Origin: Phenylobacterium sp. | GTDB taxonomy: Bacteria; Pseudomonadota; Alphaproteobacteria; Caulobacterales; Caulobacteraceae | Reading direction: 5' to 3' | DNA length: 64,000 nucleotides | Assembly (NCBI RefSeq): GCF_019636135.1 | Contig: NZ_JAHBYD010000022.1 | Coordinates: forward strand, 26,213 to 90,212 | Shown here: one piece after another, positions 8,709-19,943 of the stretch | Layout: every line of letters begins with the position of its first letter | Position numbering within the stretch: the first letter of the stretch is position 1 | Translations under genes and position numbers: made by a program | Notes under the pieces: generated by a model | The model's database searches: none | Seen by the model: only the letters and a program-made list of their open reading frames with translations | What the model was told of the DNA's origin: nothing

Positions 8709-9449
8709 TCAGGACTGCGCCGGCGCGGCCGCGGCCTGGCGCGGGGCGCGGCCGGCGGCCAGGTCGAGGCGGTCGCGGTCGCGGATCACGATCCCCTCCT
8801 CCTCCATCCGCAGGATGCCGTCGGCCTCCCAGGCGCGGAGCAGGCGGCTGACGGTGTCGCGCTGCAGGCCGGCGTGGGCCTCCAGGGTGCCGTCGGCGGG
8901 GCGGATCGGCAGGCGCAGGGCGCCGCCCCCGTCCTCGCGGCCGTGCTCGTCCGACAGGCGGCGCAGCGCCCGCGCCAGGCGGGTGCGCGCGTCGTGGAAG
9001 ACGATCTCCTCCAGCATCTGGTTCGAGCTGCGCAGGCGCCCGCACAGCAGGGTCACCACCTGCAGCATCGCCTCGGGCGAGGCCTGCAGCACCGGCATCA
9101 CCGCCTCGCGCTCGAGCTGCAGCACCTGGGTGGGCCGCACGGTGACGGCGGTGGCGGTGCGCGGCCCCTCGTCGAGCAGGGCGATCTCGCCGAACAGGTG
9201 CCCGGGGCCCGAGATGCCGAGCACGATCTCGCGACCGTCCAGGGCGTGGACGCACAGCTTCACCTGGCCGCTCAGCACGACGAACAGCGACGTCTCGTAG
9301 TCGCCTTCCAGGAAGAGGATGTGGTTCGGCTCCAGCGTGCGCGCGAGGCCGGCGGCGACCACCTTCTCCAGCGCATCGCGGGGCAGGCCCGAGAAGAGCG
9401 GCTGGCGCCGAAGCGCCGTCAGCAGCGTGTCTTCGAGGACGTCGCTCAT
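8709..9449 (-). CDS. Crp/Fnr-family transcription regulator
   Basis: 246 residues. The N-terminal ~120 residues are a cyclic-nucleotide-binding-like beta-roll (ILFLEGDYETSLFVVLSGQVKL; GPGHLFGEIALLDEGPRTATAVT). A dimerisation helix follows, then a winged helix (GGALRLPIRPADGTLEAHAGLQRDTVSRLLRAWEADGIL). No N-terminal cysteine cluster is present, so it is not an oxygen-sensing FNR. The segment GEIALLDEGPRTATA is close to the CRP phosphate-binding cassette, so a nucleotide ligand is possible. The ATG at 9449 (MSDVLED) matches the family start. Targets are unknown. Confidence 0.9.
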   Translation of the reverse strand: MSDVLEDTLLTALRRQPLFSGLPRDALEKVVAAGLARTLEPNHILFLEGDYETSLFVVLSGQVKLCVHALDGREIVLGISGPGHLFGEIALLDEGPRTATAVTVRPTQVLQLEREAVMPVLQASPEAMLQVVTLLCGRLRSSNQMLEEIVFHDARTRLARALRRLSDEHGREDGGGALRLPIRPADGTLEAHAGLQRDTVSRLLRAWEADGILRMEEEGIVIRDRDRLDLAAGRAPRQAAAAPAQS

Positions 9450-9821
9450 ACGATCCCCGAGGCCTGAACGGGCGGAGGGGGCGCCGGACGGGGCGAGGCG
9501 GGCACGGCGAACCTGTTCACGACGAAGACCACATTGTGACTTTGCCGAGGCGGGCCGAATTTTCAACAGGCGTGACGCGGTTCATCAACCTTGGCCGTGC
9601 GACGCGGTGACGCTGCCCCGCTGGCGATACGACGCGCTGTGGTTGAGGGCAGGCCCAGGCTCGCACCCTGTGTGCAGGTTCGGCGGGCAGGAAAATCGAA
9701 TAAAATCCTGACCTTACTACTCCGGACGTCAGTCGCCCGGCGGGCGAGTTCGGCTGCCGTCGCCGCGTCGCTCGCCGCGAGGCCGGGCCATCCGGCCCCG
9801 ACGCTCGGGCCGGCGGTCGGT
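9450..9821. other. 372-bp intergenic stretch without a recognised gene
   Basis: It contains the upstream region of the Crp/Fnr gene. It has an unusually A/T-rich patch for this genome near 9690-9720 (GGAAAATCGAATAAAATCC). Reading frames across it give only basic, low-complexity translations. No RNA gene was recognised. Confidence 0.5.
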
Positions 9822-10082
9822 CTACGCGGGCGGCGGGGGCGGCTCGAAGCCGTCCGGCAGGAAGCCGCGCAGCAGGGCCTCGACCGCCACGGTGAGCGGG
9901 CCGCTCAGCTCGCGCTTGCCCTTCTCCATCTCGAGGATGCGGCTCGCGCCATGGTTCTCCTTGAACCGCAGGGCGCGGGCGAGGTCGGCCGGGGACCATC
10001 CCATGGCCTCGCGGGCCTGACGGAGGTGGTCGCCGGTGGTGATCATGAGGGTCTCGTCAGCGTTGCGCGGGCGCCCCGCCAT
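9822..10082 (-). CDS. Small XRE-type helix-turn-helix protein
   Basis: About 86 residues, or 74 if translation starts at the second ATG (10046). A helix-turn-helix of the XRE type fills most of it (LRQAREAMGWSPADLARALRF), followed by ASRILEMEKGKRELSGPLTVAVEALLRGF and a proline-rich end (PPPPP). Small proteins of this shape are common in Caulobacterales genomes, often phage- or plasmid-like. It faces the hybrid kinase at 10304, so the two share a divergent promoter region. The start is uncertain because neither ATG has a strong ribosome site. Confidence 0.7.
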   Translation of the reverse strand: MAGRPRNADETLMITTGDHLRQAREAMGWSPADLARALRFKENHGASRILEMEKGKRELSGPLTVAVEALLRGFLPDGFEPPPPPA

Positions 10083-10303
10083 ACCGGCCCGCAGCGGGTT
10101 TCGGAAGGGCCGGCGATTGATGGCGGGCCGCGCGCCGCCAGCTTGGCGCGCATGCGCCACAGCGTGGGCGGCGTTCGACCGGCTGCGCGTCCCATCTTCC
10201 CACGACCCGCGGGAACGGGAATCACTACAGGCCGTTGCCTAGTGTCGGCCTGCCGGGCGGCCGATCGAGGACACGAGGGGCGCGCGCCTCCAGGGGAACC
10301 GAC

Positions 10304-13330
<3,027 letters not shown>

Positions 13331-13351
13331 CCCCGATCCGGTCGCGGGCGC

Positions 13352-14389
13352 TCAGCCGCCCGACTGCGCCTTCCCGCCCGGCGCGGCCACGATCATCTTC
13401 ACCAGCGCTTCGGTGACCTTGGGCTCCAGGCCCTCGGTGTGGCCCTTGTCCAGGCGCACCACGTCGGCGACGACGCGGCCGTCACGGCACTTCGGGTAGA
13501 CGTAGACCTCCGACGTCCCGGGCCGCGCCTTCATGCCCCAGACCTTGTAGCCGGCCCGCGCGTAGTCCCAGACGTAGCCGGCCTTCGCATCGACGATGTC
13601 CTTCTCGCGCATGCGCGCCCCGCAGCCGTACCTGTCGGCCCAGGGCGAGGTGGCGGGCAGGCTGTCGATCTCCCACTGGCCCACCTCGAAGATGTGGCTG
13701 AAGTCGCAGGCGGGGGTCGCGCCGCCGGGGATGGCGCCGCGCGGGCGCGGGTCGGGCGGCGAGCCGTCGGGCTTCGGCGGGCCGAAGGTGGTCACGAACG
13801 GGGCCTGGCCGATGCGGCCGCCGCTGAGCGACAGCCAGCCGTCGACCTTGCCCTTGAAATAGTCGCTGCAGACGATGCGGCTGGAGGTGAAGCCGCCCTG
13901 GCTATGCCCCGCCAGCCACATCGAGCGGATGTTGGAGCGGCCGAAGGCGTCGAAGACGAAGTCGGTGATGTTCTGCAGGTGGGCGTCGTCCGCCGCGGGT
14001 TGCCACATGCGCACGCCGGGACCGGAGCCGCCCATGGTCCCCATGGTCGCCGCGGTGGGCGTGGCCACCACCAGCCGGTATTTCCGCACGTAGTCCGAGG
14101 CCGGGAAGTAGTGGCGCTGCCAGTTCCCGACGGAGCCCGCGCCGTGGATGTTGAGGATGAAGGTGACCTTCTCGCCCGGCTTCAGGTCGCACGGATAGTC
14201 GAGGAAGAACTTGCGGCCGGTCTTGACGTCCACAGCGTTGCCGAGGTCGGCGAGCGCCGGCGCGCAGGCCTCGCCGTCGCAGCGCGCCGGCTGCGGGGTC
14301 GTGCAGGCCACCCCGCCCACGTCGCGGGCGAGCGCGGGGCCGGCGATCAGCGTCCCGAATGCGGCCAGCGCCGCCAGTTGCAGCTTCAT
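13352..14389 (-). CDS. Exported alpha/beta hydrolase (esterase/depolymerase-like), paralogue 1
   Basis: 345 residues with a cleavable signal peptide (LAALAAFGTLIAGPALARD). The nucleophile elbow is GHSQGG and the oxyanion region is LNIHGAGS. FFLDYPCDLKPGEKVTF is shared almost unchanged with the next gene. The C-terminal LDKGHTEGLEP supplies the catalytic histidine. It resembles the LpqC/PHB-depolymerase and feruloyl-esterase branch. A pair of cysteine-rich N-terminal segments suggests disulfides in the periplasm. It lies 14 bp after its paralogue, with ribosome site GGGAGG, and is probably co-transcribed with it. Confidence 0.8.
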   Translation of the reverse strand: MKLQLAALAAFGTLIAGPALARDVGGVACTTPQPARCDGEACAPALADLGNAVDVKTGRKFFLDYPCDLKPGEKVTFILNIHGAGSVGNWQRHYFPASDYVRKYRLVVATPTAATMGTMGGSGPGVRMWQPAADDAHLQNITDFVFDAFGRSNIRSMWLAGHSQGGFTSSRIVCSDYFKGKVDGWLSLSGGRIGQAPFVTTFGPPKPDGSPPDPRPRGAIPGGATPACDFSHIFEVGQWEIDSLPATSPWADRYGCGARMREKDIVDAKAGYVWDYARAGYKVWGMKARPGTSEVYVYPKCRDGRVVADVVRLDKGHTEGLEPKVTEALVKMIVAAPGGKAQSGG

Positions 14390-14403
14390 GGTTCCCTCCC
14401 GGC

Positions 14404-15435
14404 TCACTTGGCGGCCATCATCAGCTTGACGATAGCCTCGGTCACGTTCGGCTCCAGGCCCTCGGTGTGGCCCTTGTCCAGCCGCACCACGTCGGCGACC
14501 ACCCGGCCGCCCTCGCACTTCGGATAGGCGTAGATCCTCGCCGACCCCGGCCGCGCGGGGCCGCCCCAGACCGGGTTGGGGTTCGGCTGGGGCCGCGTGT
14601 CCTGGACGTAGCCGGCCTTGGCGTCGACCACCGTCGTCGGCTTGGCCTGCGCCTGGCACTTCAGCTTCTCGGCCCATTTCGAGCCGCCCGGCAGGCCCGC
14701 GGCGGTCAGCTCGTGCTCGCCGGTCTCGTAGATGTGGCTGAACGGGAAGTCCGGCAGCACCGAGGCGTCGGCGGCCAGCCGCATCGGCGCGCCCGGCGGC
14801 GTCCCGGGCGGGGGCGGCGGCGGGCCGCCGGGGCCGCCCGAGCCGGTGGGGATCGGCGCCCTCACCGCCTCGCGTTTCGAGCCCAGCCGCCCGCCCGAGA
14901 GGCTGACCCAGCCGGTCAGGCGGCTCCGGAAGAACTCCGTGGCGAGCAGGCGGTTCGAGGTCTGGCCGCCCAGCGAGTGGCCGGCGAGCCAGAAAGCCTT
15001 GATGTTCCCCTTGCCGACCGCGCCCTCGACCTCGGTCACGATGTCGCGCAGGTACTGGTCGTCCATCTCAGGGTTCCAGCCGTTGCGCGTGCCCGACGGC
15101 GTGGCGATCACCAGCCGGTACTTCTCCTTGAGGTCGATCAGCGGGAAGTAGTGGCGCTGCCAGTTGCCGATCGAGCCGCCGCCGTGCAGCGAGAGCACGA
15201 AGGTGACCTTCTCGCCCGGCTTCAGGTCGCAGGGGTAGTCGAGGAAGAACTTCCGCCCGCTGTTCGTCTCGACCGCGTTGCCGAGGTCGGCGAGCTCGGC
15301 CGGGCCGCAGCCCGAGGCGGCGCAGTGGACCGGCGCCGGCGCCGAGCAGGCCACGCCCATCAGATCCTTCGCCGCCGCCGGGGACGCGAGCGCCGCCCAG
15401 CCCAACGCCAGCCCAAGCGCGAACGTGCGCGTCAT
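14404..15435 (-). CDS. Exported alpha/beta hydrolase, paralogue 2
   Basis: 343 residues. It has a signal peptide (ALGLALGWAALASPAAAKD), nucleophile motif GHSLGG, oxyanion segment LSLHGGGS and the same LDKGHTEGLEP end as the neighbouring paralogue. A proline/glycine insertion (GGPGGPPPPPPG) near residue 210 is absent from paralogue 1. The two are a tandem duplication. The divergent TetR gene 99 bp away probably controls both. Substrate unknown; exported carboxyl-ester hydrolase is the safest call. Confidence 0.8.
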   Translation of the reverse strand: MTRTFALGLALGWAALASPAAAKDLMGVACSAPAPVHCAASGCGPAELADLGNAVETNSGRKFFLDYPCDLKPGEKVTFVLSLHGGGSIGNWQRHYFPLIDLKEKYRLVIATPSGTRNGWNPEMDDQYLRDIVTEVEGAVGKGNIKAFWLAGHSLGGQTSNRLLATEFFRSRLTGWVSLSGGRLGSKREAVRAPIPTGSGGPGGPPPPPPGTPPGAPMRLAADASVLPDFPFSHIYETGEHELTAAGLPGGSKWAEKLKCQAQAKPTTVVDAKAGYVQDTRPQPNPNPVWGGPARPGSARIYAYPKCEGGRVVADVVRLDKGHTEGLEPNVTEAIVKLMMAAK

Positions 15436-15534
15436 GGCATCCTCCCTCACCCGCCGGTCTCCGCCGGTTCGCTCTGGCCTAGCACTGGTAGGGAATCTTT
15501 GCAGGCTTATTTCGGCGCGTGCTATCGGCGGCGG

Positions 15535-16098
15535 GTGAGCATCGCCGAACACCGCCCGCCCCTCGACAAGGCCGCCATCGTGGCGGCGGCGCTGAAGCTG
15601 CTGGACGACGTGGGCCTGGACGAGCTCTCCACCCGGCGGCTGGCGGCCGAACTCGGCGTGAAGGGCCCCTCGCTCTACTGGCACTTCAGGAGCATGGGCG
15701 AGCTTCGCGACCACATGGCCGAGGCGCTGCTGGGCGCCGAGGTTCCGCCGCCCGGCCCCGACCCGCGGCCGGGCGACTGGCGCGACTGGATGGCCGAGGG
15801 CGCGCGCGGCATCCGCCGCGCGGCCCATTCCAGGCGCGACGGCGGCCGGCTGCTGGCAGGCTGGCGGCCCACGGCCGAGCGGCGGGCGCGGCTCTATCCG
15901 GCCAACCGCGCGCGGCTGGAGGCGTCCGGGTTCGGCGCGGACGACGCCCGCCTCGCCTTCCTGGCGCTGGGCCGCTACGCCATGGGCTGGGCGCTCACCG
16001 AACAGGCCACCGACGGCCGCACGCCGGAAAGCGACGCCGACTTCGAGTCCGGCCTCTCCGCGATGCTGGACGGCTTCGCGCTGCGGCTGCGGGCCTAG
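15535..16098 (+). CDS. TetR-family regulator
   Basis: 187 residues from a GTG. Residues ~8-55 are the TetR helix-turn-helix (AAIVAAALKLLDDVGLDELSTRRLAAELGVKGPSLYWHFRS). The C-terminal half, with GWRPTAERRARLYPANRARLE and YAMGWALTEQA, fits the tetracycline-repressor-like C-terminal ligand domain. Divergent from the tandem hydrolases, so it likely represses them in response to a hydrophobic ligand. The 99-bp gap holds TAGCAC and GTGCTA half-sites, but they are about 40 bp apart and do not form an obvious operator. Confidence 0.85.
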   Translation: MSIAEHRPPLDKAAIVAAALKLLDDVGLDELSTRRLAAELGVKGPSLYWHFRSMGELRDHMAEALLGAEVPPPGPDPRPGDWRDWMAEGARGIRRAAHSRRDGGRLLAGWRPTAERRARLYPANRARLEASGFGADDARLAFLALGRYAMGWALTEQATDGRTPESDADFESGLSAMLDGFALRLRA

Positions 16099-16143
16099 CA
16101 CCCCGAAGGCCGGCGCGCCGGACGGGGCGCGTCGGCGCCGTTT

Positions 16144-16248
16144 GATTCAACCACGAAGGGCACGAAGGTCACGAAGGCGCCGCGGATGAGCCGGGCGCAG
16201 CGCGCTTCTCGGACCCTTCGTGGTCTTCGTGTCCTTCGTGGTTGAAAT
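16144..16248. repeat. Palindromic repeat, GATTCAACCA family, copy 2
   Basis: Arms are made of ACGAAGGGC / ACGAAGGTC / ACGAAGGCG units on the left and CTTCGTG-type units on the right. They enclose the same GCGCAGCGCGCTTCTCGGACC loop as the other copies. The 20 bp at its left border, GCGCCGTTTGATTCAACCAC, nearly match copy 1, showing that the repeat includes flanking GCGCCGTTT. Confidence 0.8.
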
Positions 16249-16363
16249 AGAGCGCATGCGGCGCACGCAGAGCCGACAGGTTGCGCCCGATCATGCGTCG
16301 GCCTGCGGCGGAGTTGACGACCCCATTGGCTGCGCGGCTAGCATGAGCCGAGGGGGAAGCGTC

Positions 16364-17773
16364 ATGGCGTCGGGCGAGATCTGGCAGTGGTCGGCGGTGG
16401 AGACGGCGGCGGCGATCCGGGAGCGGCGCGTCTCCGCGGTCGAGGTGGCCGAGGCGCAACTGGCGCACATGCGCGCGGCGAACCCGGCGATCAACGCGGT
16501 GGTCGTGGACCTGTCGGACCAGGCGATGGCGGCGGCGCGGGCCTGCGACGCGGCGCAGGCGGCGGGCGAGCCGCTGGGGCTGCTGCACGGCGTGCCGGTG
16601 ACGGCCAAGATCAATATCGACCTCGAGGGCCAGGCCAATTCCAACGGCGTGGCGGGCCTGGCGGGCCTGATCGCGCCGGGGGACTCGCCGGTGGTGGCGA
16701 ACTTCCGGGCGGCGGGGGCGGTGATCCTGGGCCAGACCAACACGCCGGAGTTCTCGCTGCGCGCCTTCACCGACAACCCGCTGCACGGGCAGACGCTGAA
16801 CCCGTGGGACCCCGCGGTCACCTGCGGCGGCTCGTCCGGCGGCGCGGGCGCGTCGATCGCGGCGGGGATCGCGGCCATCGCCCACGGCAACGACATCGGC
16901 GGCTCGCTGCGCTGGCCCGCGGCGGTGAACGGGGTCTGCACCATCAAGCCGACGCTGGGGCGCATCCCGGCCTTCAACCCGAGCGCCACCGCCGAGCGGC
17001 CGCCGATGGCGCAGCTCATGAGCGTGCAGGGGCCGATCTGCCGGACGGTGGCCGACGTGCGGCTGGCGCTGGCGGCGCTCAGCCGCCGCGATCCGCGCGA
17101 TCCGTGGTGGGTCCCCGCGCCGCTGGCCGGCCCGCCGGTGGCGAAGCGCGTGGCGAAGGCGGCGATCCCGGACGACATGGACTGCGACCCGCGCGTGCTG
17201 GCCCTGGTGGACCGGGCGGCCGAGGCCCTGGCCGACGCCGGCTACGAGGTGGTCGAGGCCGAGGTCCCGGACATCTCGGGGACGTGGCGGCTCTGGTGCG
17301 ACCTGATCTCCACCGAGATCGAGACGCTGCAGGCCGAGGCGATGCGGGCGCTGGGCAGCAAGCCCTTCGTCGGCGCGCTGGACGGCATCCTGCACATGGC
17401 CGCGATCCGCGACCGCGCCGGCTACATGCAGGGCGTGGCCGACCGCGCGGCGATCCTGCGGCGGTGGCTGCTGTTCCTGGAGGACTATCCGGTGATCCTC
17501 ACGCCGGTCACCGTGCGCCCGACGCCGGCCTTCGACGCCGACCTGAAGGGCGACGCGGCGGTGCGCGCGATCTTCTGGAACGACCTGCGCTTCGTGGGCG
17601 CGATCAGCGTGCTGGGCCTGCCGGTGGCGGTGACGCCCGCGGGGCTGCTCGACGGCCTGCCCGTGGGCGTGCAGCTCATCGGCTCCCGCTACCGCGAGGA
17701 CGTCTGCCTCGACGCGGCCGCCGCCATCGAGGCGCGCGTGGGCGTGCTGGCGAAGGAGCTGTGGGCGCGCTGA
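16364..17773 (+). CDS. Amidase signature family hydrolase
   Basis: 469 residues. The Ser-cisSer-Lys centre is visible: Lys in PVTAKINIDL, and the glycine/serine loop TCGGSSGGAGASIAAG with GNDIGGSLRWPA. Amidase signature enzymes hydrolyse amides or transfer ammonia; the second halves differ and decide substrate. It ends LPVGVQLIGSRYREDVCLDAAAAIE, the usual C-terminal block. No gatB or gatC lies near, so a stand-alone amidase fits better than a GatA subunit. The ATG at 16364 follows AGGGGGAAGC. Confidence 0.88.
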   Translation: MASGEIWQWSAVETAAAIRERRVSAVEVAEAQLAHMRAANPAINAVVVDLSDQAMAAARACDAAQAAGEPLGLLHGVPVTAKINIDLEGQANSNGVAGLAGLIAPGDSPVVANFRAAGAVILGQTNTPEFSLRAFTDNPLHGQTLNPWDPAVTCGGSSGGAGASIAAGIAAIAHGNDIGGSLRWPAAVNGVCTIKPTLGRIPAFNPSATAERPPMAQLMSVQGPICRTVADVRLALAALSRRDPRDPWWVPAPLAGPPVAKRVAKAAIPDDMDCDPRVLALVDRAAEALADAGYEVVEAEVPDISGTWRLWCDLISTEIETLQAEAMRALGSKPFVGALDGILHMAAIRDRAGYMQGVADRAAILRRWLLFLEDYPVILTPVTVRPTPAFDADLKGDAAVRAIFWNDLRFVGAISVLGLPVAVTPAGLLDGLPVGVQLIGSRYREDVCLDAAAAIEARVGVLAKELWAR

Positions 17774-17797
17774 GCCGCCCTTCCCGCACTCTACGCT

Positions 17798-17954
17798 TGT
17801 CATCCCGGTTTCGCCGAGAGGCGAAGACCGGGACCCAACCCTCCGGTGCTCTGAGCCGGCCAGCATGGCCCCGACCGCCGGGGCCGCCCCTCAACCCTCG
17901 ACGCACCCGACGGTTGGGTCCCGGTCTTCGCGTGTCGCGAAACCGGGATGACAA
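17798..17954. repeat. Palindromic GTCATCCCGG repeat between amidase and thiolase
   Basis: TGTCATCCCGGTTTCGC at the left and GCGAAACCGGGATGACA at the right form a ~157-bp inverted repeat with an inner second pair (ACCGGGACCCAACC / GGTTGGGTCCCGGT). It belongs to the GTCATCCC...GGGATGAC repeats common in alphaproteobacteria. It fills most of the 298-bp gap; the remainder should hold the thiolase promoter. Confidence 0.85.
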
Positions 17955-18071
17955 CGATTGGGGAAGTGGGCGCCCTGGATGACGCGCGCGGAAATGGCTG
18001 GACTGACCTAACGTCGGGGGCGGAAGGTTTCCGGGAACGGCGGAAGCCGACTGGCATCACGAGGAAAGACC

Positions 18072-19322
18072 ATGTCCGAAGCCTGGATCATCGACAGCGC
18101 CCGCACGCCGCGCGGCATCGGCAAGGTGGGCAAGGGCGCGCTGGCCGACCACCATCCGCAGCACCTGGGCGCGGCGGTCCTGGCGGCGCTGGCCGAGCGC
18201 AACGCGCTGAAGACCGAAGAGGTCGACGACATCATCTGGGGCTGCTCGTCCCAGCGCGGCAAGCAGGGCGGCGACATGGGCCGCATGGCCGCCCTCGACG
18301 CCGGCTACAACATCAAGGCCTCGGGCGTGACGCTGGACCGCTACTGCGGTTCGGGCATCACCGCGGTGAATCTGGCCGCGGCCCAGATCATGTCGGGCAT
18401 GGAAGACTTGGTCATCGCCGGCGGCTGCGAGATGATGAGCTACACCGCCTCGTCGGCCCCGCCGCGCGATCCGGACGCCGGCCCGCCGCTGATGGACTCG
18501 GGCAACCTGCGGCTTCGTGCGCGGCACCCGCAGAGCCACCAGGGCGTCTGCGGCGACGCCATCGCCACCATGGAGGGCATCAGCCGCGCGGACCTCGACG
18601 CCCTGGCCCTCGTCAGCCAGCAGCGCGCCGCCAAGGCGATCGCGGAAGGCGCCTTCGACCGCGCCCTGGTGCCGGTGTTCCGCGAGGACGGCAGCCTCGC
18701 CCTCGACCACGAGGAATTCCCGCGCCCGCAGACGACCGCCGAGGGCCTGGCGGCCCTGAAGCCGTCGTTCGAGGCCATGGCCAACGTGCCGCTCGACAAC
18801 AAGGGCACCACCTTCGCCGGCCTCATCAACCAGAAGTACCCCGACCTGAAGATCCAGCACTTCCACCACGCCGGGAACTCCTCGGGCGTCGTGGACGGCT
18901 CGGGCGCGGTGCTGCTGGCCTCGCCGGAGTACGCCGGGAAGAACGGCATGAAGCCCCGCGCCCGCGTGGTGGCCATGGCCAACGTCGGCGACTGCCCGAC
19001 CCTGATGCTGAACGCCCCGGTCCCGGCGGCCCGCAAGGTGCTGGCCAAGGCCGGCCTGACCATCGACGACATCGACCTGTTCGAGATCAACGAGGCCTTC
19101 GCCGTCGTCGCCGAGAAGTTCATCCGCGACCTGAAGCTCGACCGCGAGAAGGTCAATGTGAACGGCGGCGCCATGGCGCTCGGCCACCCGATCGGCGCCA
19201 CCGGCGCCATGCTGATCGGCACCATCGTCGACGAACTGGAGCGCCGCGACCTGAAGCGCGGCCTGGTCACCATGTGCGCCGCCGGCGGCATGGCCCCGGC
19301 CATCATCGTCGAGCGCATGTAG
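18072..19322 (+). CDS. Thiolase (acetyl-CoA C-acyltransferase)
   Basis: 416 residues. It has the acyl-enzyme cysteine in DRYCGSGITAV (about residue 95), the NEAF loop, the GHPIGATGA histidine loop, and the second cysteine in MCAAGGMAPA. All four thiolase catalytic elements are present. It fits a 3-ketoacyl-CoA thiolase or acetyl-CoA acetyltransferase of fatty-acid, steroid or branched-chain degradation; the substrate chain length cannot be read. AGGAAAGACC precedes the ATG. Two small ORFs follow with overlapping ends. Confidence 0.9.
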   Translation: MSEAWIIDSARTPRGIGKVGKGALADHHPQHLGAAVLAALAERNALKTEEVDDIIWGCSSQRGKQGGDMGRMAALDAGYNIKASGVTLDRYCGSGITAVNLAAAQIMSGMEDLVIAGGCEMMSYTASSAPPRDPDAGPPLMDSGNLRLRARHPQSHQGVCGDAIATMEGISRADLDALALVSQQRAAKAIAEGAFDRALVPVFREDGSLALDHEEFPRPQTTAEGLAALKPSFEAMANVPLDNKGTTFAGLINQKYPDLKIQHFHHAGNSSGVVDGSGAVLLASPEYAGKNGMKPRARVVAMANVGDCPTLMLNAPVPAARKVLAKAGLTIDDIDLFEINEAFAVVAEKFIRDLKLDREKVNVNGGAMALGHPIGATGAMLIGTIVDELERRDLKRGLVTMCAAGGMAPAIIVERM

Positions 19323-19534
19323 TGGTTCTCAGCCGCCAGCGCCGCTTCGTCACGCCCGGTCCGGAGGAGACGATCGAGGAACTGGCGGCGCGCGCCCTGC
19401 CCGGCCAGCCGCTCCAGGCGGCGGTGGACAGCATCAAGAGCTGGAACCTGCACGTCTTCGCGATGCGCCGGCCGCCCGGCCTGATGCTGGGCTCGGACGT
19501 GATCTTCGTGGAGCCGCCGGTCTCGAATGGATGA
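19322..19534 (+). CDS. Small protein of unknown function
   Basis: 70 residues read from a GTG that overlaps the last base of the thiolase stop codon. The frame is mostly conserved-looking, with EETIEELAARALPGQPLQAAVDSIKSWN and a hydrophobic C-terminal part, LMLGSDVIFVEPP. It could be an independent small protein translated by coupling to the thiolase. I do not recognise the family. The start is uncertain, because no clear ribosome site is present. Confidence 0.5.
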   Translation: MVLSRQRRFVTPGPEETIEELAARALPGQPLQAAVDSIKSWNLHVFAMRRPPGLMLGSDVIFVEPPVSNG

Positions 19535-19736
19535 GGCGGTGATCGTCGGCGCCGACATCGTCGCCGGCCACGACGGGACGGCCGAGCTGGTGGTGCGGCT
19601 CCTGCACCCCGACGGGTCCGAGCATCCGGTGCTGCTGGACGAGGACACGGGGCTGAAACTGATGGAGGCCTGCGGGGCGGCGAGCCTGGAGGACCTCTAC
19701 GGCCAGTCCTGGCGGCGGATCGTGCCGGAGAGTTAG
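19527..19736 (+). CDS. Small acidic protein of unknown function
   Basis: 69 residues (MDEAVIVGADIVAGHDGTAE...). Its ATG overlaps the end of the preceding small ORF by eight bases, in a different frame. It is rich in acidic residues and reads like a compact beta protein (ELVVRLLHPDGSEHPVLLDEDTGLKLMEA). No family recognised. The overlap chain thiolase - 19322 - 19527 suggests one transcript. Confidence 0.6.
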   Translation: MDEAVIVGADIVAGHDGTAELVVRLLHPDGSEHPVLLDEDTGLKLMEACGAASLEDLYGQSWRRIVPES

Positions 19737-19765
19737 GTTGGAATGTTCTGCTCCTCCCTCTCGAT

Positions 19766-19891
19766 CGTCATCCCGCGGCTTGTCCGCGGGACCCATGAAC
19801 ACGAGAGAGGCCGATGGCCCGCAGCGTCGCCGCCGCGATCTCCCGGGCGCCACGGAGTTCATGGGTCCCGCGAACAAGTCGCGGGATGACG
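19766..19891. repeat. Palindromic GTCATCCCGCGG repeat
   Basis: CGTCATCCCGCGGCTTGTCCGC at the left and the matching GCGACTTGTTCGC..GCGGGATGACG side at the right enclose about 80 bp with CATGAAC / GTTCATG inner arms. It follows the small ORFs and precedes the amidohydrolase, so it may end the first transcript. Confidence 0.85.
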
Positions 19892-19943
19892 TACATTATT
19901 ATTCAATGAGTTGACCGAGGACGCAGCTCATCAGGAGGCTTCG

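Noticed and set aside
9450..9821. Possible gene or RNA upstream of the Crp/Fnr gene
   Set aside because: All frames are low-complexity and no stable RNA pattern was seen.
15480..15524. TAGCAC ... GTGCTA as a TetR operator
   Set aside because: The half-sites are about 40 bp apart, too far for a normal TetR dimer.
17798..17954. GTCATCCC...GGGATGAC palindromes as a novel system
   Set aside because: They match the common alphaproteobacterial intergenic repeat type and were listed only as repeats.
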